Assembly (NCBI RefSeq): GCF_029203305.1
Contig: NC_089463.1
Span: forward strand, 1,381,001-1,445,000
Length of the DNA stretch: 64,000 bases
DNA from: Yamadazyma tenuis
Taxonomy: Eukaryota; Ascomycota; Pichiomycetes; Serinales; Debaryomycetaceae
Direction of reading: 5' to 3'
How positions within the stretch are numbered: position 1 is the stretch's first letter; the number at the start of each line of letters is the position of its first letter. Below are positions 47,558 through 56,000 of the stretch, in pieces. Made by a program: the position numbers and the translations under genes. Below the pieces are notes generated by a model, which saw only the letters and a program-made list of their open reading frames with translations, searched no databases and was not told the DNA's origin.

Positions 47558-48188
47558 ATACTCCCCTCAAGTTGATGCTTTATTGGAAGGCTAAAATGGC
47601 TTCTTCCTATATCTGCCCCTATATTTTGTTTTCTTTGTCAAATATACAATCATTTGAGTAATCACATATCGGATTAAATGTTCAAGAGCACCTTTTTAGC
47701 TTCAATCGTAAGCTTTTGAGGTATAAGGCTGAATTTTTTTAGGGGAGAGGTGGCTGATCTCATTAACTCCCCTTCCTTGAGAAAACTTCACTAATTTGTA
47801 ACATAAACCACGATGAAAATCCAAAGTGAGCCCTTTCAACAAAGCTAGCCTCAACCACTGGTCAATATTCAACCGCATAGTTCATATGTAGATAAAATAG
47901 ATATCAAGAATTGGATCTTGCACGTACAAAGGTTTTGGCTCGTTCGCTGCCAAATAATTGGCTCCTGAACACCTCCTCAAGTCCATTATGATAGGGTTTG
48001 TGCTTACAAAGACTCAAATCATGTATCAGTAATCTTTCTAGAAGAGAAAATTTAAACGGAAGAAAAAATATAGTAATATGGTACCAAATATTGGTAAGCG
48101 AAATAACTAGACAAAGAGAAATTCTAATAACCAAACATTCAAAAACCATCTTGTTTCTTTGAACCAAGCCCCAGTTCCTTTGGTGAAT
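47558..48188. other. Adhesin 1 3' flank, with subtelomeric repeat module
   Basis: There is no gene here. Bases 48060-48150 (minus sense) match the 3' flank of the second adhesin at 61855-61925 and of the orphan tail at 54955-55000. Bases 47890-47995 are a repeat module also present at 52710-52810 (same orientation), and in opposite orientation at about 54600-54660 and 63180-63240. The boundary between core genome and subtelomere therefore falls at about 47.6-47.9 kb. Confidence 0.6.
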
Positions 48189-50765
48189 TCAAAATGAAAT
48201 CCACAAAAGAGCGGATAACACAGCCAAGAATGTGTATGTGTTCTTTGAACCCATAGCCTCGTAGGTCGAGACTTCTTGTGGTGAGGTATCATTACCTGCC
48301 GAAGCAGCTTCAGAACCACTATCTTCAGTACCAGTTGGAGCAACGGTTTCGGTAGGGTTAGCAGTGATAGCAACAGCGACAGTGAAAGTCGTATATGTTG
48401 TGACAGTGACATCTCCAGCGACATTTGTGCATGGCTCAGTTACCACGACGGTAGAAACTAATGAGTGTGGGATGTTACAGACAACGGTCTTCTTACCATC
48501 ATAACCAGTTGTTGTGGTGGTTGAAGGCTCCTTGCAGGTGCATGGTAAGATGATGGTGGTGACATCTTTTTCAGTGACTACTGGTTCAGGAGTTTCAACT
48601 ACTACAGTTGGTTCACCGTCAGGTCCTGTGGTAGTGTATGTCGATGTGAAAGTTCCCGTCCATGGAATAGTGGTGTGAGCTTCTGGAGTTTCAACGACTA
48701 CAGTTGGTTCACCATCAGGTCCTGTGGTAGTGTATGTCGATGTGAAAGTTCCCGTCCATGGAATAGTGGTGTGAGCTTCTGGTGTTTCGACAACTACCGT
48801 TGGCTTACCATCTGTACCTGTGGTAGTGTATGTTGATGTGAATGAACCAGTCCATGGAATAGTGGTGTGAGCTTCTGGAGTTTCAACGACTACAGTTGGT
48901 TCGCCATCAGGTCCTGTGGTAGTGTATGTCGATGTGAAAGTTCCCGTCCATGGAATAGTGGTGTGAGCTTCTGGAGTTTCAACGACTACAGTTGGTTCGC
49001 CATCAGTACCTGTGGTAGTGTATGTTGATGTGAATGAACCAGTCCATGGAATAGTGGTGTGAGCTTCTGGAGTTTCAACGACTACAGTTGGTTCGCCATC
49101 AGTACCTGTGGTAGTGTATGTCGATGTTAAAGTTCCGGTCCACGGGGTCGTAACAGTGACAGCACTTCCTGAAGATGGTACTTGTGTAGAAGGAGAAGCA
49201 ATACTCGAAGATGGAACTGTAGATGAAGGAGTACTCGAAGATGTCACCGCAGAAGAAACAATTAATGATGGTACTGGTGTAGAAGCAACACCCGAAGATG
49301 GTACTGGTGTAGAAGGAACACTTGACGATACTGCTGGACTAGAAGTAGAAGCAATACTAGAAGATGGAACTGTAGACGAAGGAGTACTCGAAGATGATAT
49401 TGGAGTACTTGAATTTGTCCAGTGGAAGGACAGGCTTGATAAAGAAGTGGTGGAAAGTGGGGTACTACTTGTTGGACTGGGAGTGGTTGTTATTATAACG
49501 ACAGTCTTAGGATCACTTGGATCGGAAGGAGTTAAAGTATAGGTTGTATCAATAGATCCATAACTAGTCGTTGTAGTTGTTGATTCTGGAGTCTTAATGT
49601 CAACAGTTACGGGATCACTTGGGTTGGATGGATAAATGGTAGTAGTGGTAGTTCCCGAACCTGTCCATACTTCAGTAGTGGTCGTTGTAGTTTCAGGCGT
49701 CAAGACGTCGATAGTCACAGGATCACTTGGGTTTGATGGGTAGTGAGTGATGGTGGTGGTTCCCGAACCTGTCCATACTTCAGTAGTGGTCGTTGTAGTT
49801 TCAGGCGTCAAGACGTCGATAGTCACAGGATCACTTGGGTTTGATGGGTAGTGAGTGATGGTGGTGGTTCCCGAACCTGTCCATACTTCAGTAGTGGTCG
49901 TTGTAGTTTCAGGCGTCAAGACGTCGATAGTCACAGGATCACTTGGGTTTAATGGGTAGTGAGTGATGGTGGTGGTTCCCGAACCTGTCCATACTTCAGT
50001 AGTGGTCGTTGTAGTTTCCGGTACTTCCTTAGTAACAGTCACATCACCGTCCGAACCTGTCACTGTAAAATATTCAGTATCTGTTCCTGTCCAAATATTA
50101 GTGGTGGTAGTGGTTGTACATAACTCCAGTTCCGTCTCATTGGTGTAATACCAAGATATATCATCTGTATGAGTGTCACCGTCAGGATACTTTATCGAAA
50201 GTTCTAAGCTGGCTACACCAGGTCCTGCTTGGTAGTACATAATCTTCACTGGGTAATATTCACCTGCAACAAGACTAACCGTTATCACGGTGGTATTAAC
50301 TGCTCCAGAAGTATCTAGCAAGTGAGCATAAACTGACCCCTCCACAGGGAGATTACTGGAGCTTGAACAACAGTCAAGGGTATCTGTATATCCCCCCAAG
50401 GACAAGGATGCTTCATTGTCAGCTTTGGTAAATTGTATGGTGTAAGTACCCGTTTCAGTGGCAAGTAAATACCCTGTGAGTCTCAAACCAAAATAATCTA
50501 CCGGCGTATTTCTGCCATAAACATTTGCGAAATCCCCGACCAGAATTCCGCTCATCAGAAAAGTAATATCTGACACTCCATATCCCGTATAGTCAGGAGT
50601 CATGGCATCTATTGTGTTCAAATAAGTAGAGGAATCATTGAGCACATCAACGTGATCAAAGTAATCAACCATAAGTCCACTTTCAGTGGACGGAGGTGAA
50701 CATCCTGTTATTCCAAGAACAAGCGGAGCGACAAAAGATAAGAATACTATTGGTATCAAAATCAT
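48189..50765 (-). CDS. GPI-anchored adhesin/flocculin 1, PA14/GLEYA-type ligand domain and tandem repeats
   Basis: This is an 858-residue cell-surface adhesin. It has a signal peptide (MILIPIVFLSFVAPLVLG), then a PA14/GLEYA-like domain to about residue 210 (VDYFGLRLTGYLLATETGTY, TLDCC, GEYYPVKIMYYQAGPGVASL). Next come Thr-rich repeats of 36 residues (TTTTTEVWTGSGTTTITHYP type, 108-bp period, about four copies) and a Ser/Pro-rich spacer. A second array of 32-residue units follows (IPWTGTFTSTYTTTGPDGEP type, 96-bp period, six copies). A conserved cysteine-bearing segment (LPCTCKEPS) precedes the GPI tail ending FLAVLSALLWISF. The repeats should be heavily O-mannosylated. Such domains in yeasts bind sugars and mediate flocculation or surface adhesion; the ligand is unknown. 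A TATA box (TTTTATA on plus, 50801-50807) lies 36 bp upstream. Confidence 0.9.
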   Translation of the reverse strand: MILIPIVFLSFVAPLVLGITGCSPPSTESGLMVDYFDHVDVLNDSSTYLNTIDAMTPDYTGYGVSDITFLMSGILVGDFANVYGRNTPVDYFGLRLTGYLLATETGTYTIQFTKADNEASLSLGGYTDTLDCCSSSSNLPVEGSVYAHLLDTSGAVNTTVITVSLVAGEYYPVKIMYYQAGPGVASLELSIKYPDGDTHTDDISWYYTNETELELCTTTTTTNIWTGTDTEYFTVTGSDGDVTVTKEVPETTTTTTEVWTGSGTTTITHYPLNPSDPVTIDVLTPETTTTTTEVWTGSGTTTITHYPSNPSDPVTIDVLTPETTTTTTEVWTGSGTTTITHYPSNPSDPVTIDVLTPETTTTTTEVWTGSGTTTTTIYPSNPSDPVTVDIKTPESTTTTTSYGSIDTTYTLTPSDPSDPKTVVIITTTPSPTSSTPLSTTSLSSLSFHWTNSSTPISSSSTPSSTVPSSSIASTSSPAVSSSVPSTPVPSSGVASTPVPSLIVSSAVTSSSTPSSTVPSSSIASPSTQVPSSGSAVTVTTPWTGTLTSTYTTTGTDGEPTVVVETPEAHTTIPWTGSFTSTYTTTGTDGEPTVVVETPEAHTTIPWTGTFTSTYTTTGPDGEPTVVVETPEAHTTIPWTGSFTSTYTTTGTDGKPTVVVETPEAHTTIPWTGTFTSTYTTTGPDGEPTVVVETPEAHTTIPWTGTFTSTYTTTGPDGEPTVVVETPEPVVTEKDVTTIILPCTCKEPSTTTTTGYDGKKTVVCNIPHSLVSTVVVTEPCTNVAGDVTVTTYTTFTVAVAITANPTETVAPTGTEDSGSEAASAGNDTSPQEVSTYEAMGSKNTYTFLAVLSALLWISF
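48600..49152 (-). repeat. 96-bp coding tandem array (six units) in adhesin 1
   Basis: Units begin at 48661, 48757, 48853, 48949, 49045 and 49141, exactly 96 bp apart, encoding the 32-residue PWTG...VVVETPEAH unit. Several units are almost identical at nucleotide level, so copy number is likely variable between strains. Confidence 0.85.
49661..50030 (-). repeat. 108-bp coding tandem array (about four units) in adhesin 1
   Basis: The sequence CTGTCCATACTTCAGTAG recurs at 49661, 49769, 49877 and 49985, a strict 108-bp period coding for the 36-residue EVWTGSG...VLTPETTT unit. The middle copies differ by only a few bases. Confidence 0.85.
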
Positions 50766-51319
50766 CTTACTTTGCCGGCGAATTGCAAAAGTTGAAGCTG
50801 TTTTATATGCCTACGTTTCAGTTATTATGGCCAATTACTACAACTTGAAGTATCTCATTAACGTCACTCAATTAGGCAGTTCTAGAGAAGAAAGGGTCAA
50901 CTGCTCTTGATTTTGCGTTTGGGAACATCATAATCAATGAAAAGGGGTCCAACAACCCTTTTTTGGGAGCACCACAAATAGAGCCTGTAAAAACAGTAAA
51001 AAACGTAAGTAACAAGAGGAAGTTTAATCGAATTATGACTTTTCTGGGGATCGCACTCCCAAAGGAAGGAGTCTTTTACTTTGAAAGGTATGGTTAATAA
51101 AAAGTTCAACAAAAAATAAAACCTTAATAATGAGGTAAAAAAGGTAAACTTATAGAAAGATAGAGACTTTTACCTAAGTGAGACAAGTTTTACTGCATCG
51201 TGTCTTTTCTTTTTTACTTATCAGGTAACTAGCCAAAAATGACCATCGGTTTAATATTTTTGAGCTGCGGGGGAACTGAAAGTCGAAGCAGAATGCATGG
51301 ATTTAACACCGAAGAACCT

Positions 51320-51465
51320 TTCCTTCCCAATGTGGTGACATTTTGCTTTCTAAAGGTGCACTAAATCAAAAAAAAGTAACTACTTTCTCTAACTACATGA
51401 GGGATTTGCCTTATTCTCACTTTAAGTGTGCATTAACCGTCACTGGTGATATTTAAACCACTGCA
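51320..51465 (-). repeat. Adhesin promoter module, copy 1
   Basis: Read on the minus strand this contains GACGGTTAATGCACACTTAA, an AATAAGGCAAAT run, TGATTTAGTGCACCTTTAGA and CCACATTGGGAAGGAA. Adhesin 2 has the same order upstream of its ATG (58990-59110). It lies about 560-700 bp upstream of adhesin 1 and probably contains shared regulatory sites. Confidence 0.6.
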
Positions 51466-52689
51466 GCCAGTAAATTTATGCTGCAGGATCTAAAGCTCAA
51501 AGAGGTAGCCATGCTACAGGTCTGGAATGTGCTATATTTGTTCTTCTTGTCTAATCGCAAAGAAAGCTTTAGACTCAATCTAGCCAGATCCCTACTCTAG
51601 CACCTTCCCCAAAATAATTACAAAAAATAAGAGGTTAGGTATTGCTATTGTGGCAAGAGGAGAACTCTGCAATCTAATGTTGTAAAAGGATCTAGTATAG
51701 CACAGTACTTGGATCGCTCTGGTAGAGGGAATCAATATCATGAAAATCTGTAATTAGGCTTGAAGAACCGTGGTCTGATAATGAACGCTCTTATCTCAGT
51801 ATTTGCAGGTAGTATACGTTTCCCATAGTGTATACACTAGTATACAGCAACAATGAAGTATGGGTCGGAACTTATGACTTCGACACTAAAGTACCAATTG
51901 ATATTGAAATGATTTGCTGGTTGTCCTCACTGTTTTGGACGATTTGCTTCCCAACGTATGTGCTTTTCCTTGCTCCGTCTTGTTGTCATCGTTATTTTCG
52001 TCTACAACAAAATATTTTCTCACCTTCTATTGTTCCGCCTCAACGCTCCTCTGATTATACCGCAGATCCCCTTACAACTGAGATGAATTGAGGCGTAACT
52101 AAAAACTTTACAGGGGTGGGCGGAGTCAATGGAACATATTTCTTTTGTAACCAGTAGGGGCATTTTCAGAGGACGCTTGAAATAATCACACTCACATTTT
52201 CATAATGAAATATGAACAGGTACAATCTCTTCACCAGAACCCCAAAAATATTCTAATTTCTTCGGTTATTACATCTCTACCCCCCTCTCAAATTTTAGCT
52301 TCAAAATACCTCAAGGATACTGATAGCGTCGTTATATTTTCCAAGTTTTGGTTTTGGTCGACTTCGAGAGTTGGCGGCATATTTACAAATAGAAGACGAG
52401 ATTAGAGAACTAAAAAAACGCCGAGACTGTTCATTAAGATGACCATACAAGACTTATTACCTTAGAAGATCACCATATGTGGGGGATCTCCTTCGTGGTG
52501 ATGTTCTATCGTCACCCGAAGAACCGTAGAGTGATCAAGAGATTGAGGTAAATGGTGCATGCACGAGCTCCTAGTACAGCATACAATGTACAGCGACTGA
52601 AGAAAACTTAGGACATATTCTGGGAACAAAACTAACAAAACTAACCTCAAACACAATTTGAGCATCAAACATTGATGTATTGTCTTGGT

Positions 52690-52955
52690 CTTATTTCATT
52701 TCGTGTGCGGATAAAATGGATATCAAGAATTGGATCTTGCACGAACGAAGAATTTTGCTCACTGCCAAATAATCCGCTCCTCAACTCTTCTTTAAATCCA
52801 TTATGGTAGAGTACCTGTCTTTCCTAATGTAGTAACTTTCTTTTCTCCAAAGGTATGTTAAATCAAAAAAAAATTACGTTCTCCACCATTATTCTCACCT
52901 AATGTATGCGTAAATTGTGAAAGGTGATATTTAAATGCAACAGAACCTGGAAATT
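52690..52955 (-). repeat. Adhesin-locus scar: promoter module directly joined to 3'-flank module
   Basis: On the minus strand, 52955-52800 matches the adhesin promoter module (TTTAACATACCTTTGGAGAA, GAAAGTTACTACATTAGG). The adjoining 52810-52690 matches the module found about 200 bp downstream of adhesin 1 (TCCAATTCTTGATATCCATT). Order and orientation are those of an adhesin locus, but the ORF is absent. I infer a deleted adhesin copy. Confidence 0.5.
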
Positions 52956-53178
52956 CAACCGAAAATGTCTACGGAATTCCGTTTGGGCCCAGTGCGTTTA
53001 ACGGATAATCAGTGGGCAGGTCCATTTAAAGCAATTGGACAATAGGCATTGTTGGCAGCCACAAAGGTCACCAAGACCTGATATCTGAATTAAGATGCTT
53101 TGCAGCTTATTGTTAGCCAAAAAATATTCCAGCAAATTCCAATTGATTTTCATCTTATTAAGGAAAAATAAGTTTGTT

Positions 53179-53334
53179 GGTATCACTACTCCTTCAGGGC
53201 AACTCTATATAGAGGGGGGCTTCTTACACAGCTACTAGCCTCTTAGGGAATCTTCTGAGCTCATTCCGAGTTTCAAAGAGGTAATATCATCATATTGTTT
53301 AATTAACATCATTTCTCGTATCTGCATAAATACC
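53179..53334 (-). repeat. Hairpin-bearing subtelomeric element, copy A (inverted)
   Basis: The reverse complement reads GCAGATACGAGAAATGATG, TTAATTAAACAATATGATGA, TATTACCTCTTTGAAACTCG and so on, matching copies at 54240, 58570 and 62840. It is closest to the 58.6 kb copy, sharing the TTAATTAA insert absent from the other two. Confidence 0.6.
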
Positions 53335-54239
53335 GAAATGAGTTTTTCATCTCAAACTTGAAATATTTTATGGTTATAACACTTCTTATAGGCAAACTTC
53401 GACTAAATGGCCGAGACCAGCACACCCCCTCAACTCCTATTTTTCACTAGTTATATTTTGCCCGAGTGAACCCTCAGTGATAGCACGAGAACAGACTAAT
53501 CCTATAAAACGTTGATGGTGGTCCACGCTCAGGCTCGCGAGATGAGATATATAGTCTGCATTATTCTGGTGGTCATGGCCATTTAAGTTTGTGGCAGTAG
53601 CTGAGAACTAATTGTACCCCAATGATACAATCGCCCAATAAAAGATGGTAAATAATTTGGTTGATGATTACCTTACTTGCATCTCAAGCCGGTTTTCCAA
53701 GTACTCGAGGGCACATACTCTATAATATAGCGTGTCTTTAATATAAGTTCACCCGGGCTTACGTGCGCACACCACCATAGTACCCCGTTTGAATCTTGGG
53801 ACAAGAACCGGGCTCTTTCGGAACCTATTATAACTTAGATTGAAGGGTCCTTTTCTTTCCACCATAGCAAACTTGATATCCTTTTTCTATTTGTTTTGCC
53901 CAAGGTGCTAGCGGGCTGACCAGGATGATTTGAATGTTTTCTTCCACTTTAGACAAGTACGACAAAATATCGAACCTCTAGGCCGGAATATGTCATCTCT
54001 ACGAGCTTCGGGTTCAACAAAAGGCATTAAAGCGCTTCTCCAATTCGAACAATACGTTTTGTGACTGTTGACCACTGAGAGTCTCTGAAGTTTGATAAGA
54101 TTAACCAATTTCTGTCACTTTCACTAAGAATTCATTCAGGCGAATTGTAACTAGTGAAAAATAGGGGTATAAGATATTGTCTGGTCTCGGTCACTTAGTC
54201 AACCTTGCAGATGAGAAGTGGAATAACCAAAAAATAGTA

Positions 54240-54450
54240 TTCGAGTTTAAGATAAAAAGTAACGTAAGTATTTATGCAGATGAGAGAAATGATATTACCT
54301 CTCTGAGTACTTAGAATCAGCTTAGCAGATTCTCAAAGAAGCTAATGGCTATGTGCACGTCTCCCTCTATAAAGAGTTGCCCTAAAGAGGGAGTGAATCA
54401 CCCAGAAATAAATTCCCCCTGTAAAGATGAAAAATTAATCGTAAAAGCTC
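54240..54450 (+). repeat. Hairpin-bearing subtelomeric element, copy B
   Basis: This contains GAGAAATGATATTACCTCTC, AGATTCTCAAAGAAGCTAAT, TCTATAAAGAGTTGCCCTAA and GTGAATCACCCAG, colinear with 62840-63015. The inverted arms are imperfect in this copy. Confidence 0.6.
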
Positions 54451-54635
54451 CTGTAGCGGCAACCAATTAAACTGTAAATAATGACAGTCAGATTTGTTGC
54501 GATAAGCCTCATTAAGCTTCGGCTGCGAAAATATATAAAAAAACTTCCTGCGCACTACCCCGTTGCATATTTGGTGCAAAATTATCTATTACAAGTTCTT
54601 AATTGAGCGAAAACCTTCGTACGTGCGAGATCCAA

Positions 54636-54750
54636 TTCTTGAAACCTATTTTATCGACGCACGAACTCAAATAACACGAAGACAGTCAATCAGTGTTTGA
54701 TGCTCAAATGGTGGTTGAGGTTAGTTTCATTCGTTTTGTTAGTGAGGCCG
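54636..54750 (+). repeat. Left direct repeat flanking the orphan adhesin tail
   Basis: TTCTTGAAACCTATTTTATC through GTTGAGGTTAGTTTCATTCG to the GAGGCC end. It is homologous to 54996-55119 and to the single copy at about 63210-63330 in the outer segment. Confidence 0.6.
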
Positions 54751-54833
54751 AATATTCTAGCATTTTATTATGAGTAGTATTAGGATATATTGAAGAATTT
54801 CTAGAATGAATATTTTAAAGTCAGAGAACAAAT

Positions 54834-54908
54834 TACGAGGCCATGGGTTCAAAAAACACATACACATTCTTGGCTGTGTTATCTGCACTTTTATGGATAT
54901 TATTTTGA
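54834..54908 (+). pseudogene. Orphan adhesin C-terminus (third adhesin relic)
   Basis: This is an open frame of 24 codons plus stop that encodes the GPI-signal end of the adhesins, YEAMGSKNTYTFLAVLSALL followed by WILF. It is nearly identical to the ends of both intact genes. Homology continues past the stop into their shared 3' flank (to about 55000), but upstream of 54834 there is no adhesin sequence. It is the remaining tail of a lost or gene-converted adhesin copy. Confidence 0.85.
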
Positions 54909-54995
54909 GTCAATCCATTGGAACCTGGATATGATTTATATATGAGAAACTTGATTGTTTATGAATGTTTGGTTATTATAATTTCTCTTTGATTA

Positions 54996-55119
54996 ATTCT
55001 TGATACCTAGTTTATCCGCACACGAACTGAAATAGCACCAAGGCAATCTATCAACGTTTGATACTCAAGCTGCGGTTTGCGGTTGAGGTTGGTTTCATTC
55101 AATAATACTTGTCTGGCCA
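54996..55119 (+). repeat. Right direct repeat flanking the orphan adhesin tail
   Basis: TTCTTGATACCTAGTTTATC through GTTGAGGTTGGTTTCATTCA to CTGGCCAAG. It is homologous to 54636-54750, with about 80% agreement by eye. Confidence 0.6.
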
Positions 55120-55681
55120 AGTATTATTGAATCATATTTTGGGTATTTATCGGAATGTATTGGACTGGCATGTATATATTTAAGTCCATTTGAAAACAAT
55201 TGGTAGAATTTGTAAATTGAAGAGAGATTTAGAGGATTTCAAATTGCTTAATTGATGTTTTGTAAACTCTAATGCGCATATTTCTCTTTGGCTTCCATTA
55301 GATTCTTATGTGATCGCTCGGAGTCGTAACAATACCAGAAATGTTCCAATTGAGGTAATGTTCTTAAGAATATGCGGGACGAGCAAATATATGTTCGTCC
55401 TTAGTTGTCCCGGTTTGCTGCATGTGGAAGCGGTGAGGCTGCTTTATCTTTTAGCCAGCCCCCCCTTCCAATGAATTAGATTTGATCATAAATCTCATCA
55501 ATGGTCAATTATCATACCCATCTCTAAATCAACTGAAACATATTAGAAACTGGGCGCACAAAAAGCGTTTCACTTAGCTTAAGATAGGAACAAAATAACT
55601 AGTAGGTTGAACTAGAACAAATCCCGAGCGATTAGTAAAAATCCATGCGGAAGCTAGGACGAGATATGCATATTCAAAGTA

Positions 55682-55806
55682 AAGTTTGACTGCACATAAG
55701 GAATGCAGGGGGGCTAACCTGTTTCTGAACCATACGCTTTTGAAGTTGCTGCATGTAAATCATATGCTATGCAAGATGCCCTCCTATACTTGAATGTGCA
55801 CCCAGT
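55682..55806 (-). repeat. Copy of the MITE-like module (inverted relative to 63487-63615)
   Basis: The reverse complement reads GTGCACATTC ... CATGCAGCAACTTCAAAAGC ... GTATGGTTCAGAAACAGGTT ... ATGTGCAGTCA, matching 63502-63610. TGCACAT (55691-55697) and ATGTGCA (55794-55800) form a perfect 7-bp terminal inverted repeat. Confidence 0.55.
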
Positions 55807-56000
55807 TTCCCGGTGTGAGAGTTTACGAACATTAATCTAACTATTTGTAATACTCTAAGGATTTTCTCTTCAATTCGCAGAATCTACGAAATGAACAATA
55901 TTTAATTTAGAGATTGTACTTATTATGTCAGAAATTTCTTTGATTTATTCCAATAATTAACATAATCCAATAATTCAATACTAGTTGGATCATACTATAA

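Larger units (their letters stand above)
50766..53178. other. Adhesin 1 upstream region and gene-poor subtelomeric sequence
   Basis: I find no convincing gene in this 2.4 kb. Frames at 51828-52091 (87 codons) and 52205-52405 are unrecognised and probably chance. A promoter-like module at 51320-51465 (minus) recurs at 52800-52955 (minus) and in the promoter of adhesin 2 at 58990-59110 (plus). Bases 52690-52810 repeat the adhesin 3' flank module of 47890-47995. Confidence 0.5.
53620..55520 (+). repeat. Internal copy of the telomere-adjacent subtelomeric segment
   Basis: This stretch aligns with 62190-63878 over almost its whole length. Landmarks are GCATCTCAAGCC (53679/62262), TAGCGGGCTG, CGAACCTCTAGGCC, CTAGTGAAAAATAGGGGTA, CGTAAAAGCTCCTGTAGCGG, TTTTGGGTATTTATCGGAAT, ATGCGCATATTTCTCTTTGG and CCCCCTTCCAATGAATT. 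Divergence by eye is perhaps 15-20%. Relative to the outer copy it carries one insertion (the adhesin tail region at about 54750-54995) and lacks another (the 129-bp insertion at 63487). Minor frames inside are unconvincing. Confidence 0.75.

Noticed and set aside
48600..50030. Regularly spaced repeats that could suggest a CRISPR-like array
   Set aside because: The repeats are contiguous coding tandem units in a eukaryotic adhesin with no unique spacers.
51828..52091. 87-codon frame in the adhesin 1 upstream region
   Set aside because: No family resemblance, cysteine-rich and irregular, and surrounded by decayed repeats; likely chance.
52440..52680. Possible retrotransposon remnant
   Set aside because: I looked for copia/gypsy motifs (YVDD-type, protease, integrase) in all frames and saw none; the stretch is unassigned.
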